A stretch of DNA of 64,000 bases. It comes from Gorsachius magnificus (lineage: Eukaryota; Chordata; Aves; Pelecaniformes; Ardeidae). The notes beneath the pieces were generated by a model. The model made no database searches. It saw only the letters and a program-made list of their open reading frames with translations, and had not been told where the DNA came from. Both the position numbers and the translations under genes were made by a program. The stretch's first letter is position 1. The number at the start of each line of letters is the position of its first letter. The DNA is taken from positions 39,197,099 to 39,261,098 of the forward strand of contig CM067084.1 of assembly GCA_034008185.1 (NCBI GenBank). The letters run 5' to 3'. Shown here piece after piece: positions 20,143-33,200 of the stretch.

Positions 20143-20698
20143 CCATATATGTATATAACCCAAGCCATACTGCTTTCAGGGTACAAGCCACAGCATGCTG
20201 CCGTGTATTATGCAGAGGAAAAAGCAGAGCTGGTACTAGTTGTAACAGTACTTTTAGAGTGTTGTTTAGAAAGAGCAAGCAAAAAAGACAACTCCCGAGG
20301 AAAAACAAGGAAGCAGCGGAGAGAGCCTTGTGGAAAAAACAGTAAAATGAGAGACATGAATTTGAGATAGTGAGGGAAGACTAGGAAGAGACCTTATCTA
20401 TTCAAGAGAGAATTCAAAGGTCTGGAAGCCAGGGAAGATTGAACTCCCTTACCTCTTTTCCTGAGGTCACTTCTAGCTGGGGAGTTCAAGGCACAAGTAG
20501 CCCTTGATGAAGTGAGCATGAAGGACCGACCTGGGCAGCTGGTCACGTGCTTCTTGGCTGCATCCAGCCACGCTAATCCTTATGGCTACCTGCGTGCAAT
20601 TTCATTTACTTGTAGCTGAGCTGCACATCTAATCAGAAGAGTTAGGAGCCACATTGCAATATTCAGTAATAAAAGCCTGAGCTGAAAACGTACAAGCC

Positions 20699-20764
20699 TA
20701 CTAATATAATCAAGGATTTTGACCTTGACATGAGCTCTTATTCTGAATGAGGTTCTATTGCAGT
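20699..20764 (-). repeat. right arm of the 66-bp inverted repeat
   Basis: Partner of 18500-18565 in opposite orientation, with five substitutions. Inward of each arm there is weaker similarity around CTACAAGTAA and TTAGCGTGG (18838-18872 on +; about 20575-20625 on -), hinting that the repeated unit is longer than 66 bp. Confidence 0.85.
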
Positions 20765-23700
20765 ATAAAAAGCTCTTCACCATGCCTTTGCTAGGGCTTA
20801 TGCAATTGCTACACCAGAGCAAATATGCCCCTGATGGTCACTGAATGTATTCAGTCACTGTATTTTTTTAAATGTACACAAAACTGATGATAACCACTTT
20901 CCACCTTTTTGCTTCTGTTTGTTTTAGAAAACGCCAAACTGAGCTTTGAGAGTTATAACTCATGTTGTTTAAAACAAGCTGCCATTGGCAAAACATAAAT
21001 ATCTAGTTTTGCTGTGGTTTTTTCATCCAATACTGACTGAGGAGGTAGAAAATCAACAGAATAGCCAGCCTGCTGGTCACTGCCTTTTAAACTTACTGAT
21101 ATTATTTCATCATCTGTCTCTTCCCTCTACTGTTTCTTGCACTTACATGATAAAAAGATTAGGGTTTAGGAAAGGATGATATCTCTTATTGCGCTGATAG
21201 ATGTAAGTAGGAGAAACAGAAAAGCTTTAGGAGAGGTTTGAGATAGAAGCCACAGGTTGAGAACAATTTCCTTTAAGCTTATGTTAACTATGTTAATGAA
21301 TTAGACAATCTGAGGGAATAAAAAAGTTGGAACAGGTATAGCAAAAGAGGGTATTAGTAAGCAGAGAGAATTTAAGATTGTTAGTTCTTGTAGGACAGAG
21401 CCTAAAAGGCAAAATTGTTAGGTGATGGTAAAACGTATGGGGAAATCATACTGTGCTATAAAACCAATACCACTACCTCATTCCTAATATCGAACATTTG
21501 GGCTTCCATCTCAGACCTCAAGTACGGCTTGTGTGCCTGAAAACTCATCTGTTTTTCCTCAGAGACTGGATTGATCTAAAGAGAGATCCTTTTCCCTATA
21601 AGTCTTGCCTTATACCATCCACAGCCACAATAATAATATGATTATACAGTGGGGTTTTGGTGGGCTTCAACTTTGGTTTTGGACGGTACTTACAGCAACA
21701 GGCAGTGACCCATGTCCAGGCTGCCTGGGTGCTGTGGTGCCGATCCAACACTGACCGATCACTTCTCTCCTGCTTCTTATTGGCCTTCCAGATCAAGGAT
21801 AAACTTCTGATGAACGTGGGATTGGATGGATCAATGCTATATTAGGAGGTTCGGTTGTTACAAAGTTTGTTACATCTAAAAAAGAAAATGTCTGAATTTG
21901 TATAGCTGAGGAGCAGCCAACTGTGACAAAAAACAAAGCCTAATCAAACACAAAATACATGGAATTGCATAAACTAATTCCCAATCAGCATTGTTATGAG
22001 AAAACACTAAATCATTCATCATTGTTATAAAAAGGAGCAGGGCCAGCATACAGCAGAATCTAAATTAATTGATTAAGTTAGCACAGCTCCTGTGTATAAA
22101 CAAGGATCACAGCAAATTAACACATTCTTCAGTTGTGTGTGAGCAATTAAACCAAACTGAAACAGTACTGTAGCAAACTTATTTTTAAAAGCGATTGACA
22201 AAAAGAAATTGAGGGTCCTTTTCTCAATAAATCTTCATGAAAATTCACATTTAACTACTTCCTCAGTGTTATTATTTTTTTTTTTAATAAATACTTGCTG
22301 TTTCTACATGTTTGTTAGAAGACCTGGTTTAAGTTTTTTTTTTTCTTCCTAACTTTTCATTTGCACAAGAATATCAAATATTCACTTATGTTTACTTTTG
22401 TGGGGATAGCTCACCTCTGGCAGTTTTTGGATGATTCAGTAAAGAATATTGCAAAAGTCTCTTACTATGTATGTTAATGGGTAGATGTTCAGAGGGAAAT
22501 TTAACATACTAGTGTTAAATCTGTTTTAACAAAAATAATAAATTTACATGTTTTGAATTAAAACAGTCTGATAAACTGGGCTACTCTCATCAGTATGCAG
22601 TGCTGGGATCCCCCACTTTGGCCAGACAAAGATAATTCTGAACAGACAAAGTAGTGACTGTCTAATGCTAAAACAAGTGGACACCCTGGTTCTTTTTGTT
22701 CTTCTCCAAAATAGAGAAAAATGCATTTTGATTTGAAAAGCCTTTTTCTCCATACAGGATGATTGTTAAATTGATCTGGATAAAATAAAAATCCAAAGAC
22801 TATAGTTAGCTTTGGGATGAATAGTTCCAAAGTATTAGGGATTGACACTACCCTTTACACAAACCTAAAAATATACAAAGAAATGGAAATGTTTCTAAAA
22901 ATCTCTTAAATGTTTTTAGAAGGGACAATTGTCTGATAACTATTGTACTGATCATCTATAACTACTGTAAAAGATATAAACACAGCAAGGCCTTTCCAAA
23001 TTTACTCTGTTAAACACAATAGGCCTTTCTTTATTGGTTACCTTACCAAGCTTTTCCTCCCTATTTCTTTTATCTGAAAAAACATCTTATTTTTAATACA
23101 GGACAATATAGGTGTCAGCTTGCACTGACTTTGAAAATGAAAATGTTTGCTAAACGTGATTAATCCATTAACTTTAAACTATCCTACTTTACCAAAGGGT
23201 GGACAAGAGGTTAGAGGGAAAGAATATTACTTTCTCTCAGCGTTAACAAGTCCATTCTGAAAGGGATATCTTAATCTCTGTTGTAAGACATAATCCCATA
23301 AAACCAAGATTTATAAGGCTGTATAAATACATGTCAATGAGACAAAACCAGTCTCTGTCAGTACTGGGGTGTGCTTTCCATCGCTTTACAAAAAAGAAAG
23401 GAGCATGCAATTTTCAAAAGGTCTCCTTTCATCACCTGGAAACTAGATACCTACAGGATAAACTGAAAGCAGAAGCAAAGTTATTATGCTATCTGAATAT
23501 ATCCACTGGACTTACAGTTAGACAAGGAGAATACCAGGAAAAAAAAAATCAAGAACGGAATTAGCAGCTTTGCTGTGAGAAGCTGAAATCTGTAATGAGC
23601 TGGATCTTAGATGGCAAGTTATGGGTGAACAGCCATGTCATCTTACAGAAGTAAGATTCTTTTTAATTCACAAGTGTAAAATAAAATATGTATTTATTAT

Positions 23701-26700
23701 TAAAAAATCAAAACTCTCCAAATGTTCCTACACATTCTTTCAAGTAAAGGGACAGTCTTACTACAGTCAATAAATATATGACCTACCTCATATTTGATGC
23801 ATTTTCTGCTTCTGCTGGCCTTTCTGTGTGGATGACGGAGCTACAAACTAAAAAATATGAAAATATAACTATTAAACACCCCCCACACACCAAATTACTA
23901 CACGGATTTAGCTTCATCTTGAGCCTTTAAAGCTGCACTACGTCATTGATGGTACTCAGTATGTCATTATATCTACATATTGAACCTGGGAGAAATTAGT
24001 TATACAAAAGGTCACTAGGATTTTTCTTTTGAATTATTTTGTTGGGAAAAAGCATTTTTAAGTCAACAGAAATTTTCTTAAAGGTTGGTTGGTTTTGGTG
24101 TTTGGTTTTTTTTTACCATTCTGGATCTTCATCGAGAAATAAAACCTGGACTTGAACAAAATCTATTAAAAAAAGGACCATACACTGAAAACTATTCTCT
24201 TCTTCTTCACAAAAAAAAAATCCCAAACCAAATACAAGCAAAAATACCCCATCCCAAAACACATTCCTAAAGTCACTCCAGTTCTAGGTAACTAGGTTTT
24301 ATATACCTAATAATACCATTGATGTTATGATAAAGCTGATAGTATTGCTAAACACGGTTCTGACATCACTCACTGAAGGCAAGGTCCCTTCTAACTTGTG
24401 ATTATATTTTCTGTGAGTGGAATCCTGACCAAATTGAAAACAAGGTCACTTTTTTATCAGCCTCAGTGAATCGAGATTAATCGTTTGTGTATTCACTCAA
24501 ATAAAATATCCAATGGTGTGTACGAGTGCTAAACACTGGCTGGCTCCGCCTGCTTCTCTCAGAGCTAATCACTCTGAGAGATACTAGAAGTGGAAGAAAC
24601 TTTGGGGAGCCAAACCCAAAGAATGGATTGTTGATAAGGCTGCCTTTCAGGGGCAGTAAAGCAAAGCCAGGATTTCCTGTTTGATAACAGAAGAGATAAT
24701 GAAACTCTGAATAAAGTGATAGTATTTCAACAAAAAAATTCAAGAAAATACTTTTCCTTCTCTGTGTTTTATACTAGTACTTCTTAGTGGTCTCTACCAC
24801 TCTCTAGCAGAAGGGCCTCATGCAAATGTCCAAATAACTCACATTCTCATTTCTGTTAGGTTTACTCAGTATTAAGAATTGGTCATCAGTTTTCCAGTGC
24901 AAAGTGCAAAGACTTTGAGATCTTCCCCCCTATTTACAATTAAATACTTCAGAAGATATTTTTCCTATAAATTACCTCATTAAAGATTGTACACTTTTTC
25001 TTTTATGCATTTCTACTTACCATGCCTTTCCAGTTAGTAGCCACTGCAACGCAGTCAATCCATCAATTCAAATTATATCAAAACTACTAGAGACAATGTC
25101 AAGAGTACATTAAATGTATTTATGATCTCATGAGCTGAAATCAAAAAGAAAACAACACTTTTCGTAGAGAAAATCAGTTGCTGCTCATATAACGAGAAGC
25201 AATTTAGCATGCTGGATGAAGATGTTCTCGTGTCTTTCACCTTTTTGTACTGAAACTTTCCCAACAATACTTATTTATTCCATGACTCTTTGGTCAAGCA
25301 AAGTATTCATTCTTGTACATAATTTGAAGCAGACGAGCAGCCTTCGTGAAGCTGATGGATCTACTTATTGCCTTAAAGATATACATACACTCAAGTGCAC
25401 TGCTGGATCAGAGCCTACAAGCTGCAAAGGGTGCTCAATAGCTACAAAATTAATTGAGACACACAGGAATTGTAAGCTCTCAGGACCCCTCCATATGTTA
25501 TGACCTCATTTGGAGCTTCTGATCAGTTGCCAAACATTTATTTAGCTGGTAGCATGCTGTTAGTTAATGTGTAACAACTGCAACAAACCCTGACAATAAT
25601 GTATTTCAACCAGCTAGCTGTAAGTCACTAAGTTTTATCTAAAATCTCTGTAAAAATTCTATATAAAAAGTGTAGTCACAGTTCTATAAATATGACACTA
25701 TAAGTCATTTAAGATTAATTTAGAGTGTAATGAACCTCAACTTTCTATTTGGGTTCTTCTCAGGTCTTCTTGGAAAAAACAGTGAAAAAAATATTTTTGC
25801 AGTATAAACGTCACTAACAATTCAATTATTACTGATGCACACTGAGATAATTATACAGTATTCTCTTTAACAATAAAACTGTGAACTGAGTTTGTTGCTG
25901 TTGAGGTCCAAATAAAAGGTTCTAGTAAATACACATTAATTCTCTGAAAAATGGGACAAGGAATACCAAGTTTGTTGGTGCCTTCCAAAGATGACTGCAG
26001 TCAATTTCTGTTTGAATTCTGGAAGAGTTTTCATATGCCTAGTATCATAAGTATTTAAAGTCATGAAACCCTACTGTTGGTATAGAAAAACATATGAATT
26101 ATCACACAAGAATAGATTACGGTGTATTTATGCTGCTGCATGCCAGAGACGGACAGTAGACTAAACGAATAAAAGCTGTAGTTGGTGGCCTTCAAGTAGA
26201 ATGCACTTCTATTAACACATTATTATATATACACCTCACATAATTTATTTAACTCTCTAAGTACACAGCATGTAATGTTGGTTAATCAGGATGAAATTTG
26301 TACCAACTCAATGATGGCCTTAAATCAGTTAGCTCAGGAAGGCTACCCCTGTCACCATGGCAGCATGGCCCTAAGAACAGGTTGTAAACACACCAGAGAA
26401 CGTGAGCAAACACTCAGGAGCATGGCTATTTCACTATTACACTGCTATGGTTACCTGAACTAGCACATCTAAACCTGGTATGGGTAAATCACTGCAGCGA
26501 TAACACAGTCTTGTGAAGAACACCTCTGATGCTCCTTCTACAAATTCATTCTTCATTGGGATTTCCAGGTGAGGTACCATGCACAAGGTGCCTAAGCTAC
26601 AGTCCGCCAGAACAAGCTGTGGAGCTTGTAACCTGTTCTCAACTGCTCCCAATCTTCAGGCCACAGAACCATTTCCACATCTATACATCCATGATACGAC

Positions 26701-29700
26701 AGATGGGAAGCCAAAGGGCTCCTCAGGAAAGACAGCACAAGCAAGATGCTCCTGGCACAAAACAATTAATCCAGCTGGTGTTCCTCATCCTCACCATTCC
26801 TGAGAGTGAAGACAAGGAAAGGAAATGGCTGCAAGAAATGCCTGGACAGTGGTGGCCCACAACTGTGGCCACCTTCTCTCAAAGCAGCTTGGAAGCCAAG
26901 AGGCACTTGCTTGTATCATGGGTAGTGCAGCACATGCAAAGAAAGCCCTGTGCCTCCAAGACTCCATCTATGAAGACATGGACTGGCAGATCTGAACCTC
27001 TGCAGTAGTCCCAAACATGTGATAGCAGAGTGCTGAGACCTCACCAGGCTTTCAACACTGGACATCACCAAAATCTACTGCAGATAAAGTCTGAGAGTGC
27101 AATTTGTATTGACACCATGAGATATATGTGTAAACACTTTGGGTTTGGGTAAGAGCTATAAAAGGGAAACAAAAATACTGCAAATAATTGCAGTCATATT
27201 GAATCCAAGCCCAAAGTTCTTGAAAAGACACGTTTGCAAAGATGATGGTGTGTGATTTTGTATTCAGTGGACCGTTGCTAGGGTGCCCTTTTAGCAGTGG
27301 GACAACACAAGGGGGGCAAGGGGGAGGGGAAAAGGGCTACTGAGCCCCTGTGGGACAGCTGGAGACTCACACAGCACAGAAATGCCAGAACTACTGATAG
27401 CTTCCTCTGCCACTTCACTGCCCACTCAACCTCCTCGACAGAAACAAGCCTGGACTCTGGCATCCCATTAATCCCTGTCCATAGTCACAACAGCTCCCTG
27501 GAGGCATTTAAAGACAGTTTCACCTAAGCCTAAGTAATGCAGGGGCTAAAGCATCCCCAGGCAGCTCTGACAGCCAGGACAATGCACAGCTGCCTCACGC
27601 CTACTGCACTAGAAGGGCTATGGACTGGCCCGAGGAAGCTTTCTGATTTCCATATTTAATCAGCTCACTGTGGAAATGAAAATCTGTGGTTTACTACCTA
27701 TCAGTACCACTTGAGCTGTGACACTCATGCTGGGATTTTTCCATCCCATATGTATCATGCTGGAAAACTATTAAGCCAATTTGTTATTTCAACTACAAAG
27801 GTACAAATCACTTTGTCTCCAAGTATATCCTGTAAGCTCACTAGTAGTCATCCACTACTCACCTTAGTGGTGCATTTAAAAAAAAAAAAAAAAAAGGCAA
27901 AAAGTAGCTTTAGTGCACATACATATGCACAATAGCATCCAAATGTGAACACCGGTTTTCAAAAGCACACCAAAAGTCAACCCTCAATGGGATGTACTTC
28001 AACAACTACCTTAAATTTCAACTTATTTTCAGCACAGAGCTCTTCTTGCAAATGTTTCAAGAATACATAGCTGTTTTCATAAGCATTAGAAAGCACATTT
28101 CAATCAAGTTCATTTTTTGTGAAAAAACATTATGTGCGTAATCATGGAAAACAAATGAGGTGATTGTCTTACACAATCTATCACAACTCAGCAGCGCAAC
28201 TTGAATTTAAGCTGTGCAGTATCAGTCCACAAAACCAAAACAAATTAAAGATTCTTTAAACTTGCATAGTTAAGAAATTCCATGAAATCACTAATTACTC
28301 CTTGACCCTGTATACATATTTACATACATCAGCATCTTCACTTCTGTATCAATAATAACATTATCTTTGTGTTTTTAAAGGATTCCAACACTGCAATCAG
28401 GAATAAGTAGAAAAGAGCAAGGACCACATCTACTTTTGCAAAAGACATTTTATAAAATAGCACCCATCAAAAGGAAAGTTCCTCAGGGTCTCTGCAGCAG
28501 AGATTTTTATGACTGTTTTGTAGAAGTTTACAAGCTGAAAATATTTACTAGCCTCAAAAGCAAATAAAAACACTGCCAAATTCAATGGAGTTTCTAAAGA
28601 ACACACCTCATGAACCACACTTCCTGATGTTAGGTTAACTTATGCATATAACCTAAGGTAACCTCTCTTCCACGAAACATGTATTATGTCTGAGGCTTGG
28701 TGGTTTTGGCTGCTGTTTTCTTTCCTGGATTCATCTATTTTTGAGTGAGTACAGTATCCTTTACAAAACTTTGATGAGCCTGGAGTCTCAAGATCTTCTT
28801 TGAGGGCTTAGCGCAAGGATACTTGTGGTGAACACTGAGATCAACTCAGTTTACTTTGAGCTTTGCTTTGTGCCTTTTATTCATTTTAGAGATTATTATT
28901 ATTTAATACATAAATATATTGTAGAAGCAAACCCGTGCAAATCATCATCACCTTGCAAAACTAGCAAAATAACCCCCCAAAACGTTGCTGAACTCCTGCA
29001 TAGCTGCTTCAGCTTCTACAGGATATTCTTTCCCTGTACCCTGTACCTAATGTCAGGCATTACAAAAATTTCCACTGCATGATCCCTGCTAATTTGGTCT
29101 TTGGTCTTTCCATTGATAGAGATAACCCTCTTCCATTAAAAAAAAAAACAACTGGACCATATTTGGTATAGCTGTAGGTGTTGTGCAACCAGTAATCACT
29201 TTGTAGGATTAGAAGGGGGTGACAGGTTACAGTGCTCTGTCTCTGTAGTAGGCTTTTTTCCTCAAAATTTCCCACCTTTCCTATCAGTGCAGCTTCAACA
29301 GTGGGAAAAATGGCAAGATCATCAATGTACGAGATCCGCGGCAAGCTCCAATTGGAGTGGTTGCCTCACAAGTGCTGCAGTTAAAGCACTGACAGCTTCT
29401 TCATGGTAACTTAGTTATCCAGAGTATGTGATTAAAAACATATGGTGGCACACATAGGTCTCAAGTCTACAACATAAATCTTGTCCCTTGGGAAATCTGC
29501 TATTAGTTAGAAGTATACAATCTCTAGAACAGCCAATAGGATACTCGAGGCCAATTATCATATAGGTGCTGTTACCCTAACTAGGAGTAGGCATGGCAAG
29601 ACATTCCAGTAAACCAAACTATATAATATGCAACTGGAAAACATTGGCCCTTCCCACACAGCAGTCAAGGGACAAACAATGTAGGAATTCAATAAGAAAT

Positions 29701-30160
29701 TCAACATTTTCCTAAATAAAAGCTTGACTTTCTTGCCTTTGCTCTTTTCCATGTGTTGATACCTTTTATTTGAATGTAAGCTTGCAATTCCTGCTTTTCA
29801 GCTTGCCTGAAGGTTGGAAGAATGAAAAATCATACATGTGATCTCTGCTTTGGCACCACTCACCAGTTGTGTGAGCAACAGAAAGGCTGACCTTCCTGAC
29901 CATAGCAGATAAAAGAAATAATTCAGACAGGAAAACTGTGAAAAGACAGTACCACAGCCTAGACGCTGATGAAGAGGAAGGCAGAACTGCAATTTGTTCT
30001 GCCAGGAGGCAAAGTTCAACAGACTGTACTAGAAAGGTTCAAACCCTCATGGGAAAACCCATACATAAAGTGCACATTTCACCTTGTTGCAAGCTAGTGA
30101 CTGGGTTTGCAGAGGGTTAATATTAATGGTGACAATTATTTGGAATACTAAAACATCACG
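20765..30160. other. intergenic, no gene supported
   Basis: AT-rich DNA with scattered homopolymers, such as an A run at 27878-27895. A 159-codon open frame at 26529-27008 has no recognisable domain, and neighbouring sequence to about 27640 is slightly richer in GC. It may be an unrecognised old repeat. No splice-supported exon was found. Confidence 0.4.
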
Positions 30161-30266
30161 CTAGACCCCCTTAGGGGAACTTGAGGTCCTTCTCCCTACA
30201 GAGCCGCTTCATGCTAGACCCCCTTAGGGGAACTTGAGGTCGTTCTTCCTACAGAGCCACTTCATG
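30161..30266 (+). repeat. two-copy 53-bp tandem duplication
   Basis: Unit 1 (30161-30213) and unit 2 (30214-30266) both start CTAGACCCCCTTAGGGGAAC and end CTTCATG. They differ at about three or four positions. Each contains a near-palindromic CCCCTTAGGGG. The family is unknown. Confidence 0.9.
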
Positions 30267-33200
30267 CGACACCATATCCCTAATGATAAACTGCAAGCAA
30301 CGTAGAAAAAAAAAATTTACTGAAACTGCAGCCCAAATTTACTACCCAAAGTCAGAAGTATAAATAAGCAAAGAGCTGGAGGGTCATTTGAAATTCTCTC
30401 TCAAGTAATTACTCATCCAATCGCTACAGAAATTCACCAAGCACATCCCAGCACTTCCTGCATTAAAATTTCGTGGTGGCTAGTGGCTGCCCAGATCCGA
30501 AACAGAAGATCGGTTATGTAGAAAATGATCCCCAGGAAATTAAATCTTTCTATCTGAAAAACTTACTGAAATTTGTACAACTGAATGGATAGATTTTGAT
30601 AGAACCAGTAATTTTCCAACCACATGTGAAGCTCTAAAACTTAAAGTTTAGGACAAAAATGTATCTGTTTTTCTTTACTGAACTTTGTCTAGCAAATATA
30701 AACAGTAACATGTATGTTAAATACTGCAGTAAGCAACTCTCTTTCCTAAATGTGTGTTAGAAGCTGTAGCAGCAAGGTAACCTTGTTCACCTTACTTACA
30801 CGATTGCTTATGAGAGTTTTCATTATAACCTGAAAAATACATTTTATAAAGGCTTCTCTTGCTGAAACCTAGATCACAAAGGGTCTAGATATGTAAGGCA
30901 GTTACTATTTGAAAGTTAACCAGAAAATAAAAATTAATTATAAAACCTTGTGCTTTACAGGCATTGCATTTTTTTTCCTTGAACATCATTAATTCAAGAC
31001 AACATAAATGTCTCTTCAAATTAAAAAAGCTCTGAAATTATGACCAGTGCCAGAGAAGAATCTGACCCCAAATGGGTTGGCTGAAACATAACATGTGACC
31101 GCTGTGGCTGAGATCACAGGCACTGCTGCTCCAGAGTTCCCTTCTTCATTTTCCTATTAAAAAATAAATAAATAAATAAATAAATAAATAAATATATATA
31201 TTTCCTAGATGCATCTTGGAATCAAATTTACTTGTTAAGACTTGAAAACAACTGAAAAATAAGTGCAACTCCAAGCCCATTTAAACGTGTTTTCCTTAAA
31301 AAGGAAAATCCTTTTATGCAGTTCTATATGTAACTGACAAAATCATCATTTATCTAGGGGGGACTGTATGATTATTCAGGTGTTTGGCTGGTATTACTTT
31401 CATTGTATTAAATGAAATCAACCCTACACATAGTAGGGTTAGATAAAACAGACTGAAGTCTACCAGGGAATTTTTTTGCTTTTTATTATTATTCTAATAA
31501 TTATGATTATGACTTGTACTGCAATAAGACTCTGGAGAGTTGGTTGCAGCAACTTTATTCCCAGGTTAAAATGAAAGAAAATATACTTTCTAGGTTGTGT
31601 GTCTCTCTAACACATGCGGCAAACCTCCCAAACAGGAAAAAAAAAAGGCAAAATTATACAAGGTTTAGCCTAGTCTTGAGCCGTCCCCCATTTCCTTCCC
31701 TTGAGCACATCTGTCCCCAGTGTCAGGTTACTGGTACGCATTCCTTCTGCTTGATGAGCATAATTTTCTTCCGGAGCACTGCCACCCCCCAGGCAGGAAA
31801 GGCAGCTAAGGACAAACTAGCAGGGAAGAGGATTTTATTTTTTTTTTCTCCATAAAAAGCATAAAATGCAAAAGAGGAGGAATGGGTTTAGGTTTCTGAG
31901 CAGGTTTTCATTTCCAAGCACAGATTAAAATTGTGACAAAGTCCATCATTTGCTCGTGAAATTGTAATATTTGAGGTAATGAGCTTTGTCTAGAAAAAGT
32001 AGTCTTCACATTTATAATCAATGAAGAAGGCAAACATTATATTTGGCTTCTGATGCTGTACCCTGGGCTGAAGAAAAACTATTCTTTATATTCATGGCTG
32101 GCGCATAAACTCAATAAAACCATGAGATAATAACCCCAGTTAAATTTGTGGTGGAAAAAAATCCAAACCACATCACAGACGCCTAAACAACATTTCAAAA
32201 TTTATCCCTTTGAGCATTTCTTTGCCAACTTTTTCCCCTCAAGCAGCAACACACATAATTTTTTTTGCATTTTTTCTTTCATTCATTGCACAGCTCGTAT
32301 ACTGCCCTGCAGTGCAATAGAAAGGAACTAGGTAAAGCCCAGAACTTTTCCTAATGACATTTGCCGTCGGACTTGGTTATTTGCTTCACCAAATTTTTCT
32401 GAAGTAAACGTTTTTATCCCTGATTTTGTCTGGTTAGTGAAATAATTCCTCTGGATCAGCAGGATGGATGAATTTGGGGAACATGAAGTTAGAAACTCCC
32501 ATATTAAATCTTATCTGACACTTCTAAGCCAAAATAAAGAAGAATTTTCATAGTTATCATCACCCTGCTGAGCATTTGGCATGTCTTCTCATAGCACAGT
32601 AGAGATCCACAATGATCAACATATTTTTATGGATCTCTAGGAGGGGAAGAGATATTATCCAAGGGGGTCTCCAAGATACAGAGATTGAAACCAGTATTAC
32701 CATATATGACAACTAATGCCTGTACTTAAGAAAATCTGTTTATCATTTGATATTGATAGCATTCAAAAGCTGTTCTCAAAGATTAGTGACAAGTGCTGCT
32801 TTTCACTAGAGTTTATAGCTATGTGCTGGCCTTCAAAGGAAAGAAGGAAAGGTAGGATTCAACTTCTGGCCAGCAGTCCACTAGGCAATGCTCATTAATC
32901 CCTTACTCCTTACTTGGAAGTGCCCAATTATCTTTCTCTCCCGTTGTTTTCATCCAACTCTGCCTGTTCTACTTCTCATTACTGTTAATTTTCCTGCTCC
33001 TGCCTGTTATTTTATCTTTTGTGCTTTCGATCCTCTCTCAGTGTAACTCCTGTCAAATACAACATCTGTTCTCAGGAAAAGACATCTTTCTTAAAAAAAA
33101 AAAAAATCTACATTCAGTCCTTCCATCTCCTTGCAAACTTTGACTTAAAAATGTAACATCAGTTGCTCTCTCATTTAAATTATTGAAAGTTTTATATTTT

